A DNA stretch of 64,000 nucleotides, from positions 159,501 through 223,500 of the forward strand of contig CAJNDS010002540.1 in the NCBI GenBank assembly GCA_905221605.1. The letters run 5' to 3'. This DNA comes from Symbiodinium natans. Lineage: Eukaryota; Sar; Dinophyceae; Suessiales; Symbiodiniaceae. The translations under genes were made by a program, and so were the position numbers. The notes under the pieces are model-generated. The model had not been told where the DNA came from, did not search any database, and saw only the letters and a program-made list of their open reading frames with translations. Shown in pieces: positions 35,579 to 46,263 of the stretch (position 1 is its first letter; each line of letters starts with the position of its first letter).

Positions 35579-38107
35579 TTACGCTGCTAGGCACGCCATT
35601 ACGTGGGCCGTGTGCCACCTGATCCCACCTTGATACTCCACCAGCGTTCGCCTTGTTCCCAAGCTGAACGGCGTCTCTGGCGGTGCGTGCAGCGTCTCAT
35701 TCCAGAAGGTGCCCAGCAAACCGCACACACCTCGGGGAATTGGCGCGCGACGATATGTGGACTGCCATCCAAGCAAAACAGCCCGCAACTACATCATACT
35801 ACATCGTTTTAGGACAGGGGTCGATGCTTCGCGCGCGTCTCCCGCGCGATCTGCTCCTGCGAAGTTTGCACCTCTCGGAACCAGTACCGGTGCGCCCGGC
35901 TACCCAAGTGATACGCAATCCTCAGCTCGGCTTGTTCCCGTTTCTGGGGTGGTGATGTTGAACTACACTCTTCTCCTCGCCCAGTCTAGCCCAGAATATC
36001 TCCGAAGAGTCCCTGGAGTGCCCAACCCCAGGGTATGCACAGAGAGAGTTCCTGGGTGGTGGTGCCATATACCCAAAACGGGAATGCTCTCAGCCAACTG
36101 ATTATCCCCAGATCTCCAGAGTGTAACATGATGCTTGTCTTTTTGTGGGGGTACGAAAGCAGGAGCGAGCACTAGTTTAGTCCCCCATCACAGAAAAGAA
36201 GCGAAACTCGGAAGTTCGGGTGTCTCTCTGGATGTGCCAAGCCTCTCCCGTGTCGGGTGGAAGAAGTCCCAGCCTGCGGTCCAAAGTCTTGCTGACATGG
36301 CGATCTCCTCCCCGAAGAACCTCAGGGCAACGCTGGGGTGGTATTTTTAACTACTCATTCTGAGGGCGAAGGCGGGTAAAGAGCCCCAAAGAGTCCCCAA
36401 AGCCTGGCTTGAAGATGCAGTGTTTTGTGGGACGGCTTATTCGCACGTGCTGCAGCTTCGGGGCAAGTACTCGAGGTGAGGGTCGTAAGGCATCTCGTGG
36501 ACGACATCCCCGCGAGAGAAAGCAAATCGAGCCTTGTGGCAGCAAAAGAGAGGTTGCTTTTGCACATCACTTCCATGTTTTGCAAAGATGGCAGACTTTA
36601 AACTCCCTGCGACAACTATGCCTCTTGAAAAGCTTTCTCTCAAGCGAGAGCGGCCGTCCAGAAGAGCGCCGGCGGCGGCTCCTCAAAGTTTGTGCGGCAC
36701 TGCCGCGTCTTGAGCCGCAGGAAGGGGTCCTCAGAGCTCAGAGGTACTCTGAGGACTCTGAGGTACTCTGAGTGCTCCTTTAAGACACATGACAGGGCCT
36801 CTCTTTTTAGTACATTCTCAGATTCAACTTCACTCTGCGAAAACGAGCTGTGCCCTCAATTTGCTCTAAAAAGGGAAAGAAAGGCTTCTTTATTTGGTGA
36901 GTGTCATCCTTGTTGGCATCCCCGAATGTGTCTGCGCAAAGGATGGGAACGGCCCTGCTGATGGCCAGCTCAGCGCAATCCGGCGTCCCCGGCACGTAGT
37001 CCTTTGGCAGCGTGTAGCCTCTCAAGCAACTCTGGGGGCCAACATTTTTCAGATGAAACCCAGACCGTGACTAGTTGTACTAATTAATGTGCTATTGATG
37101 CTTCTTTTGAGCTTAACGCTGCTTTCATCGGGGGAAGCTCAGTAGCTCTTTAGGGCCCAGGAGCTGCCAGCGTAAGTCGTGAGGATCGGCTTCACGCTCT
37201 TACAGCATGCCAGCTGCTCCAGGCATTGCACGTCCCAGTCCTGGACAAAACCTTGCTGGGGCTCTGCGATGTGCAGTGAACCACTGAGGGAATCAGTGAA
37301 GGAAGGAAAGGCAGAACCTGGGCAGAACCGTCTGATATAAGACCTCCTGCTAAGAGGCGCATGTGGCTGTCAATCTGGAAGTAGAAGTCTTCGTTTTGGA
37401 ACAGCTCTTGCTGAATCAGAGCCCGGGCGATACAGGGCCCACGGGCTTCCGTGTGACGCAGGAAGTAGGTCCGGATGCGGCTGGACCATGCACCTACAGC
37501 TGCACTTAAGGCTCCGAAACATCTTTCGATGAAGAACGATAAAAGAGGACAAACCGCTGCTTGCATCTACGCTCTGAGTCGCGGTACCCAGGTCGAGCAG
37601 ATAGGAATCCGAATCCGTGGGTGCCACCTGGATTCAGGTGGATTCAACACGCACACACTCAAGTTATCTGAGAACCCTGCCATTGGCTTTATCGGGGTCA
37701 ACTCACAACCACCATCCTGCTACCGAGGTGGCCTGGAAGCAGACTCCGACAACCACTCGGTCCGGATACTTGGCTTTCTGGAACAGGTCCTCAGCCGACG
37801 CACCGCCAAGCCCGTCAAGCCCGTCCCGCTTTTGTCGAAAGAAGGGGCGCCCCAAGATCCGCCAAGCTTCTTGGATCGTGTACTGGCACCTGTTTGCTTT
37901 GGCGTGCTAGAGTTGAACAGAACCCAGTGTAGGCGAAAGCGACCTCACATGACATGGACTTTCTGTGTCAGCAAGGTGCTGGGTATCTCTGTAGCTGGCA
38001 ATGGACACGAAGATTGTTTCCTTTTTGTTTGCCATGGCATCTTCGGCGCCGGAGCCTTTAGAGTTACCTTCTGGCACTGTGTTGCTTGTCTCACACCGTA
38101 GCATCTT
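35579..38107 (-). CDS. GlcNAc-transferase-like glycosyltransferase, 11 exons
   Basis: Eleven exons join in phase throughout: 38107-37980, 37889-37733, 37627-37588, 37493-37359, 37251-37168, 37018-36918, 36729-36646, 36532-36465, 36320-36243, 35920-35835 and 35730-35579, giving about 370 residues. The order of motifs matches the family that includes Skp1 GlcNAc transferase (Pfam GLCNAC-type): TIFVSIASYRDTQCQYTI, FQKAKYPDRVVVGVCFQ, EARGPCIARALIQQ, FYFQIDSHMRFVQDWDVQC, KPILTTYAGYTLPKDYVPGT, ALARFAFSRGDVVHEMPYDP, YLFFGEEIAMSARLWTAGWD and ETRVCGLLG. Such enzymes transfer GlcNAc from UDP-GlcNAc; in Dictyostelium and Toxoplasma the target is hydroxyproline of Skp1. Acceptor substrate here is unknown. 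Nine of ten donors are GC, one is GT, and all acceptors are AG|G. The start could instead be the ATG at 38035. Exons are 40-157 bases. Confidence 0.9.
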
Positions 38108-38337
38108 CCGCGCACATGGGCCTATCAACACAATATCCTCGAGGACCACAGGATGTCACTGGGACAAGCTGGCAAGACTTCTGCCTAGGGTGTGCTTTTG
38201 TTGCGCTGTGACGGCATGCAGCTCCTGCCAAAACTTGCTGATAATTACGCTTGAGAGCAGCAGAAACCACAGCGGGTGGCTGGAAACTGCATGAGGCCCG
38301 ACAGGGACAAGGGGTGAGGAGGGACAGAGGCTCCCGC

Positions 38338-38424
38338 CATAATCTTGTCCATAACCTCCCTTGCCATAGCCGTCATAGCTATTGCCGTAGCCGTAAGAGT
38401 AGTCCATCATGCCTTTTCCATAGC
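38338..38424 (-). CDS. Orphan Gly/Tyr-rich exon, related to RRM gene N-termini
   Basis: An 87-base exon with acceptor ACTGAG|GC and donor TATG|GCGG, encoding YGKGMMDYSYGYGNSYDGYG then KGGYGQDYG. Like the first exons of RRM copies A and B it ends in D-Y-G, leaves in phase 1 and uses a GC donor. No matching downstream RRM exon is found before the glycosyltransferase gene starts at 38107. It may be a remnant of a third RRM copy or belong to another glycine-rich protein. Confidence 0.4.
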
Positions 38425-39583
38425 CTCAGTAAATTTCCTGTTTTCATGCATGACAAACCCTTGCGGGCACAACTGTTCGCACGCAGTGCTCTGCTCTGAA
38501 CTCACCCGCCAGGCCACCGCCCTTCATCTTGGACACGGGCACACGCACAAAACAGCACCCTCAGCCCCTTCTACACTGCTGGGCCTTGAAAAGAACACAC
38601 AGCCGCGGCAAGCAGCAAGTGTCTGAGCACCCAAAGTTGACAAGAGGTGCTTCTGGTAATGAACATGTTGCTGTTTCCTAGGCTACGAGTCATTCTGCGT
38701 CGGTCCTGGAGGACGAAGACTTCGGCCTCCTGCCCAAAAGCGTGAAATCAATACCGGACAACTGGCCATGTGCTGCCGAAAGCGCATGATGCCGACGCCG
38801 CACACTCGCGATGCACTTCAGGACAACTCGGGTTCAGTTTCGGTCGGTTCTTGGCGCTGGTACAACACAGGGATGCTGGCATTGGACGGGAAGACTTCAC
38901 ATCAGCGCATCCACGAGGGGCCTGGGTGGCGAGCCCTTCGCAGAACTCTTCCTGGCGGCTTGCTTTGGAATTCCTCCCTATGCGGACTACTTACACCAGA
39001 ACAGGGAACAAAAGTGACCTCATATAGGGTTCAAGAATCGTTGGGGGCCCAGCTCAGACGAGGTGTGCTTTCCTCGCACGTAACTCTCACTGACGTGCTG
39101 GTCTCTCGATACGCATTACAAGATATTTCGAGCTGTCTGCCCAGACCGCCCCCGGAACTTCACGGATAGGAGGGGCTGGCTCAGCTCGGCCGTCTGTACA
39201 GACCGCAGTCGCAATTTGTGCTGTACAGTCTGATGATCAGTGATGATCAGAACTTGTCCACAGGACGCATGCAAAGGGAAAATGAAGTCAGCTTCGAAGC
39301 CACAGCTGAGCAGCTGGGTCCTACCTGGCCACCATTCACGCTCCACATTGCTTCGTGCATGCTCCCATACTGGTTGCCAAGTGCAACATGTGCCATGCGC
39401 CAAGCAGCAAGACACCGCGGATGGAAATGGTGGCGCGGCCGAGCAACTGATCACGGATGTCCCTGAAGAAGCCACTGAAAGGCATGTGGGAGCCATGCGC
39501 GCATCTGCACCCTGAGAGCATGTGCCTGTTGAACAACACTTTCGGAGGCATCATCTCCTTCGCGTGAACCTTCCGACGGCTCA

Positions 39584-39631
<48 letters not shown>

Positions 39632-39666
39632 CGATTAATAATTGTTCTGACTCCTATATTTCCCTT
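38425..39666. other. Region without a clear gene
   Basis: Open frames occur on both strands at 38768-39169 and 39336-39584 but without family motifs. A TC microsatellite fills 39587-39628. Confidence 0.4.
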
Positions 39667-40630
39667 TCATGAAGGGGACTTGTATTGCCCTACTATGGTT
39701 GAAGGGTTGTGGGGTGCCCCTCTCTGAGTCACTCCATCTCTTCTCTGCACCTTGGCCGATGGCTTCCCCCACTTGGCGCCGGCGTATCGCAACACGATGG
39801 CCTTCAAGAGCTCCGTGCTTACCTCATGTGTCTAGTAATCCTGGCCTCATGCACACGCAAGGTGACGCATGGCGTTTCATGACATCACATGGTGCCGGCT
39901 TAAGTGGCATCCAGTGAGCCACTGCGAAGGAGCCGCTGCCTGAGCTCTCACCAGGAACTTCTAGGATTCTTTCATGCTGACATTGGAATATTTCGAAGAT
40001 AGGGGGTACCCTTTTTGGGGGTCCTTGGAAAAGGGGTACGTCTATGTGGGGAAACATCCACGTAGGGCTGAGGAATTCGAGCCTTCCTCCTGGAGGAGCC
40101 ACTAAGGGATTATCACCCAGCATCTTTGCCGAATCACATGAGCTCGGGGGACAGGTCATGCACCGGAACCCAGCCGTCCTCCTGAGCTTGTGCAAGCATG
40201 GTCAAACGGCCCTTGTTCTTCCATTCATCATGAAACCGCGACCAGGACATATGTAACGCAAGCGCGGCAATTCGTGACCTGGCGAAAAGCACCGCAAGAG
40301 CTTGGAAGGTCAGAGCGTCTTCCTCCGTGCCAGGCGCTGGCCCAGACAGGGCCAGAAACTCCCGAACATGGAAGTCGAAACCTCTGCAGCTGAGGCGCTT
40401 GTGTGCTTCCTACGAATTGACTCAGCAGGAAAGCTCAGGGCATCGCATGCATCGTCTGCATCCATGAAGAGGTCCTCATGGATCCCGAGGTCCTTGCCAG
40501 GGCTTGGGTGGCTTGGGTGGCACGCGGAGGCGCGGAGGCACCGACGCACTCTCCTCCTGGCTTTTCTTGAGGCGAAGTCGCGGCTCGCCATCCTCAGCTG
40601 CAGCGGGGATCCGCCTGCTTCATTGAACAC
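39667..40630 (-). CDS. Unrecognised gene, several exon candidates
   Basis: Minus-strand segments with strong protein character: about 40610-40495 (EDGEPRLRLKKSQEESASVP then PRLRVPPKPPKPWQ), 40492-40395 (DLGIHEDLFMDADDACDALS after an AAG|G acceptor), 40320-40135 (MSWSRFHDEWKNKGRLTMLA then QAQEDGWVPVHDLSPEL) and 39810-39667 (ELLKAIVLRYAGAKWGKPSA, ending in TGA). I could not fix all phases. The EDGWVPVHDL segment faintly recalls tRNA 2'-phosphotransferases, but the match is too short to use. Confidence 0.4.
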
Positions 40631-40711
40631 AACTCATAAAGATGCTTCCTTCATGCTTCCTTCTCTTGGAACATCGCATGTCGTCTCCACGCCTATGTCG
40701 ACAGCACAGAA

Positions 40712-41340
40712 TCATTGCTGCAGCTGATCTGTAGTTGCATGATGACAAGCGTCCACAAAGTTCCAGAGCAACGGGGCATTTTGTAGGTCGAGGTGGTCAG
40801 CTATCCAGTGGTGCGTGTGCACCAGCAATGCCGGGATGCCGAAGAAGTCTGCGCAGTGCAATGCCTCGCACAAGGGGAGGGTGCGGGAGGGTTCCGGAAG
40901 GGTGTGGCAACACTCGCTACTTCAGTCTGCGTGGGGCTCGCCTTCTCCAAGTCTTGGGCATCCCGGATGAAGTCCGGACCGCCATGCAAGAATTCCAGCA
41001 GCCGCTCGAACTCGCTCGCCGGCCACCCCACCTTGGGGTACAAGAGATCACAAGATCTCACCCCGAGACTCTCCCGGTGCTCAAAGCGCAGTTCTGGCTG
41101 ATGCCTTGATGGGCTGCTGCGCGGTCTCTGCCCACTTCCCTGACAGCATGGCAGCAAAGTAGCTGGAAGCCTCGAAGAAAAAGGGCTTGGAGGTGGCAGG
41201 AGCTTGCAGCACAGCTTGGGCAGTACGACATGTAGCTCAGCAGAGAGCTCAAACAGATCCTCTGGGCCGCGGGCTTTGAGAAGGAGAGGCAGGAAGCCAC
41301 CATACACTGGCCTGCAATCCTGGCCTGGCTCCCCACACAG
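40712..41340 (-). CDS. BTB-domain protein
   Basis: Three exons join in phase: 41170-41105, 41031-40942 and 40864-40712 (stop TGA at 40712). The joined peptide reads ASSYFAAMLSGKWAETAQQP, then IKVGWPASEFERLLEFLHGG, then later ALHCADFFGIPALLVHTHHW, a typical BTB fold sequence (S.YF..M..G.W.E ... F..LL.FL..G ... A..FGI..L). An upstream exon at about 41340-41215 contains DLFELSAELHV but I could not place its donor, so the conserved H..VL.A segment is missing from the model. BTB proteins commonly act as dimerising Cullin-3 adaptors or scaffolds. Both solved introns have GC donors. Confidence 0.6.
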
Positions 41341-41857
41341 GAACCTCATGCACGTTGACGGAACATGTCACCGGCACCGGTGACTGTGGCAGATCATAAG
41401 AGCAGACAAGAAGGAGCATTGTCAGACAGGACACCAGGGGCCATCAAGGGAGCGCTCCGCGAAGCCCTTTGCCATGTCCTGTTATAAGGGGCGCCCGCTG
41501 TGAGAATGACAGTGTGTGGCATTGCTACCGAGCTATCAAGTGCTAAACGCTCGCTTCGTGAAAGGCAAGAGCGCATCGTGCACAGTTGTGTTTCGAGCAG
41601 CGCTCACGTAAAGCAGTGAAACTCAGCGCACTTCGAACGTCCTGTGCCAGGCACCCCCGCTGACGCCGTCGCCAGTTGCGGTGCAGACGCTCGCGCCTCA
41701 CCGCCGAGCAGCCACGGTAACCACAGCTGGATAGTTGCACGATGTGTCTCGTGTTCACCCCTGCATCCCACGCGATTCAGCTCCGCCTGTCAAAGGTTCT
41801 TTGTCTCCCCTCCAGAATTAACAGCCATCAGCTAGGAGTTGGGGCGGAGGCTCGAGT

Positions 41858-42353
<496 letters not shown>

Positions 42354-42741
42354 AAAAGCTAAGCTATTGCTGTGGAAGCTGCATTTTCGCCAGTGGACAG
42401 AGCCGGATAATTAATCCTGTCCCTGGTTGAAAGCCACCCAAACCGCTCCCCCCACCCCCCCCACAATTAGGTTAGATTGCTACCTCGCGAAGATTTTTTT
42501 TGCCCAATTCCGGGGACTGCGCTGGATTCAAAATTGACCAAGAAAGAACAGATGGGAACAGGATGCAGTTTGGATGGGAATCACAGAACGCATTCGTAGA
42601 GGGCGTGGGTCTGACTGAGCATATTGCGGCCACGCTGTGCGAAGACAGATGTCTGAACAGGTATGTCAAGTAGAAGGCCCTTCTACATTCGGAGAACATT
42701 TTTTTGACTCCAGGCTCAGCCGGATCCGAAGAACCGTAAGT

Positions 42742-42875
42742 TAACACTAAATCCTAAACCCCAAACCCTAAACCCTTCTACCTTCGGAGAACCCTAAACC
42801 CTAAACCCTTTTTGAGCTCTAAACCCCAAACCCTAAACCATTTTGCATCCAGGCAAACCCTAAACCTCTAAACCC
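42742..42875 (-). repeat. Interstitial CCCTAAA telomere-like repeats
   Basis: Clusters of CCCTAAA and CCCCAAA units separated by short unrelated segments such as CCTTCTACCTTCGGAGAA. The orientation is opposite to the block at 20915-21000. Confidence 0.85.
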
Positions 42876-42989
42876 AGTTCGCTGCTTTCTACACCTGTTG
42901 CTGTCCCCATACTGGAGCCCTCTAGACCACAGATCTAAAGCAGAACTCATGTCCACAAACCCAAAAACACTCGAATCTGAATGTGGCCA

Positions 42990-43465
42990 CCCTGTTTGAA
43001 CTTCTGGGTCCCAGGCAGAGCCCCGGTGTCACGAAGGCCCATCTGCTCGGCAAGACGAAGTGCCCGGTCCGGAAGGGTTGCAGAGTTCTGTCGGAATGGG
43101 GGCGCTCTCAGATTGCAGACTTCCCGAAATTGCAAGAAATTGCCATGGCTATGCATGTTCATGTTCTTTGTCCGGCAGGTTCCGTGAGGCGGAAGTCGTG
43201 GCGCGTCGAGGCGCCTCCAAGGTGTCCATGTCGACCCTTTCGGAGTAGACCCACTGCAGAAGTGCGCAGACAACCTGTGCTCCAGAAGCTGGCTGCAGTG
43301 TGGTTGGCAGTGTGATGCAGTAGTGTGGTTGGAAGTAGTGTGCCGTGGCTCCGATGATCTGGCCATGCTGAAGCATGAGCTGCATCCAAGCATCTTCAGG
43401 GTCCTCGTCCACCGCCGTGCAAGGAACCGTGATCTGCAACTTGGGACACCTCCGCAAAAAAGGAG
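42990..43465 (-). CDS. Second BTB-like gene, partial
   Basis: Minus-strand segments: about 43450-43345 (KLQITVPCTAVDEDPEDAWM then QLMLQHGQIIG), 43278-43215 (VVCALLQWVYSERVDMDTLE after a GCACAG|G acceptor) and about 43075-43020 (PDRALRLAEQMGLRDTG). The middle piece resembles the V...LL.W.Y..R.D. part of BTB domains and the last resembles the following helix. The exons could not be joined with certainty. The gene may be diverged from the BTB gene about 2 kb away. Confidence 0.4.
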
Positions 43466-44318
43466 AGCCAAGACGAAGCCCCGTGAAACTTCGACAAAGC
43501 CCTCCCAAGAACACGACATCGCGAAAACAAAAGAAGAGCTGATAGAGTCGCGGAGCAAGACAAAAAGGCAGAATTCAAAAATAAAACCTCCCAAGGGCGA
43601 AAACTGACCACAAAAAAAGAGAGCCGTGTGTTCGATCTCTTTCGGCCAGGGTGCCGTGCACGGAGCAGGGCCGCATGGCAGGGCAGAGGCTGGCCGACCC
43701 GAGGCTGCAGCTGCAGATCCTCAAAACGGGCAAACACTCGTACCCATGGCGAGAGAGGAGGGAGAGAGGGAGAGAGAGGGACTGAGAGGGACTGAGAAGG
43801 GAGAAGAGGGAGCGCGTCTGGTTGGCTCCCGAAGTTCTTGAGAAGCTCCCTTAGGCGAAAGAACGCTTTTAGCTTTTATGTGGTTCATTCTTTGTAACAA
43901 TTTAAAAAATCAGATCCCCTGCTTCAGTCCAGGGGGCAAAGTCGGGGAGCTCAGGGTGCCCAGGGCAGCACTGCCGAAGGAGGAGCGACTGGAGGGACGC
44001 CATGGGGGTCAGCTTTTTTGCGAGTGACAAATGCTATAATGATGAGGACGCTCTAAGAGACAACATCTTGCACACCTTTCTAAACTCTCTCTCTCTCTCT
44101 CTATCTCTCAATCTCTTCTACATCTTCCGGGTCTTTACGTCTTTTGGCACATGCGAGGCGCAATGCCTGGACTGCACGGACTGAACTTGGGCGCAGGGAG
44201 TCAGCGCAAGACAGTGCAGGAAGCGTGCTTTTCACTGAGGCCTGCCTCGCTCTCTTGAAGCATCCTCAGTCGCTTGAAGCGCCGCTTCTTTTTCTCTTTT
44301 CCTCGGCATTGCAACAGT
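43466..44318. other. Spacer without a clear gene
   Basis: Short frames only. A GA-rich stretch lies at 43746-43800 and a TC run at 44087-44110. Confidence 0.5.
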
Positions 44319-45742
44319 TCACTCTGCCTTCATGAACCTGGGAATCAGAATCGCATCTTGCAAAATGATGGTGAGCTCGTCCAAGAACTCTTCAGCAGCA
44401 CGTTGTTCGTCTGCAGTGAGTTCATCAACTTCAGAGGATTCAGAGCCCCGTCGGGACTCCAGTATGTCCTCAAAAGACATGCGGTGCCTTGCCCTTCGGA
44501 TGCAGGCTGGCAGTTGAAGGCGTGAGAGCTGGGGGAGGTTGAAGGCGGCAGCCAGGTCCTCGAAGGGATTGTGACATCTGGCGAGGTCCAGGTCCACGTC
44601 GCCATCAAAGCGGGCGCAAAGGGGCAGCAGCAAGGTCCATATCCGCAGCTGCAGCGTCAACGCGGGCAAGGAGGGCTCGGGGAAGAGGACGAAACTCTTG
44701 GTCCGCAAACGCTCACGCGATTCTGTGGGAACACGGGTTGCTTGCAAGGTCTTCACGGCTTCATGCTCATAGCACATGTCTCCAAGGCTGATGATGTTCT
44801 TCCAGGTCTGTCCCGGATATTGTGAATAAAACTGCGCCGCCTCCTTCTTCATTGCCGTTAGCTTGGCCTGTGTGCAATCAAAAAATGGTTGCGGGGCCTG
44901 GGCGCGCATGAGAGACATCTCGTTCTCCATCCACTGTGCCAGTCCGCAGCATGTGTTCAGACATGGCTTGGCGTGCTCCCACCATCCGCCGCATCCGCTT
45001 CCGGGTTGCTTTTCCCTCTTTTCATTTTCTTGCTTAAGGACCTCAGGTGCATAAACGATTTTGAGCCCTTCGTCGCTTCGTTCAAAGGCGCTCTTCAGCT
45101 CAGGTGCAAACTGTCCCAAACACGAAGTGACCTCGAAAAACTGCGCACGGCTGTCTGGAGGGTTGCTTATCTCAATCATGATATGCATCTCAGGACATGC
45201 TATACGGCTAATCAGATTGGACTTAATTCGACTCGACTCGACTAGACTATTAGATTCAGTGGCAAGGGAGACTGAGTGACTGAGTGAAGGACCCAAGGTT
45301 TGCGCGAGTTGGTGACGATGACACAACGGTCGCTGATGGCACAGGCGCGGCCCAGAAATTCCTTGACCGCCCGTCGCCAGGGCTCCAATTCTGCAAGTAG
45401 CTCAGGATCTGGGGTCGTCCAGTCTTTGCTACGCCTTGGCAAACCACGCTTGTGGAAAAGCTCCGTGCAGGGGAACATGGTGTCGTCCCAATCTAAAAAG
45501 AGCAAGGTCTGCTGGGGCTCAGCAAATTGTCTCCCAGAGGATGCCACGGAGAGAACGGAGCAGGGGCTTTGCTGCCGACTCCATCCCACGAGGCTCGGGT
45601 TCAAATTCCCCGAATTCTCCTGAATCTCCTCGGAGTCTTCGGATGTCCCGTGCACGGGGGACAAATCCAGCAGATGCCCTGACCCGGCAAGCGCATCTTG
45701 CAGGGCAGCATTCGATGGGATCGTGGGAAGCTTTGGTGGCAT
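44319..45742 (-). CDS. HAD-like protein with N-terminal DWDDT motif
   Basis: Two exons, 45742-45293 and 45131-44319, join in phase (TGG|GTCCTT donor, TTCGAG|GTC acceptor), giving about 420 residues from the ATG at 45742. Motif I is LFLDWDDTMF (D84, D86) and motif II is VIVTNS (T144); a later segment TWKNIISLGDMCYEHEAV may supply the C-terminal acidic motif of HAD-superfamily phosphatases. The peptide across the junction reads RKPWVTSCLGQFAPELKSAF. HAD enzymes use the first Asp as nucleophile. Related proteins with DWDDT and SLGD..YE occur in algae as far as I recall; the substrate is unknown. The N-terminal 75 residues are Ser/Glu-rich and probably disordered. The acidic C-terminal part (SESSEVDELTADEQRAAEEF) follows a predicted helical region. 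Confidence 0.75.
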
Positions 45743-45974
45743 TTTGCACCACTACGTGGAGACTGTCACCACTCCCTGGACCCGACGAGCTGTCGCTGAA
45801 ACATGCGGAGGACCACACCTGTACTATAGAGGCTATACAAAGACTATATGTGTTTACAGTATTTGTTATATTGTATACACTGTATACTGATCTACAGAGA
45901 TTGCAACTTTCTGGAGGACCTGACCACCCATGTATACACACGACCATGCTGCCGAAAGCACAGTGACATAGATC

Positions 45975-46263
45975 ACAGATCCCTGAGCAGCTGACTCCAA
46001 TACCTCTCCAAGCTGTTCGAGCCAAACCCCACCCGGCCCCCCCAAGTCAGGATCTGAGACCTGTCGCGGCAAACTGGGCCTTCAGAGGCACAAATGGCCC
46101 CCAAAATGCGAAGAAGCATCTGATAGCTCAGCTGCCGCGCAGCACTGGCAAATTCACTCAGCTCGAGCCTCGTGGAAGCCTTTTGCTTCGAACGCCTGGG
46201 CTCGCAAACACATCTTCCAAAAAGCCATCGGGCAAAAAAAGGCTGTAGGGGAGCCCTTGCCAT
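45975..46263 (-). CDS. Small open frame, unrecognised
   Basis: An uninterrupted frame of 96 codons from an ATG at 46263 (MARAPLQPFFARWLFGRCVC) with a helical centre (LELSEFASAARQLSYQMLLR then ILGAICASEG). It may be a short protein or the first exon of the HAD gene's neighbour. No family recognised. Confidence 0.3.

Noticed and set aside
40135-40320. EDGWVPVHDL as a tRNA 2'-phosphotransferase motif
   Set aside because: The resemblance covers about ten residues and the conserved Arg-His-Arg-Arg residues of that enzyme are not seen.
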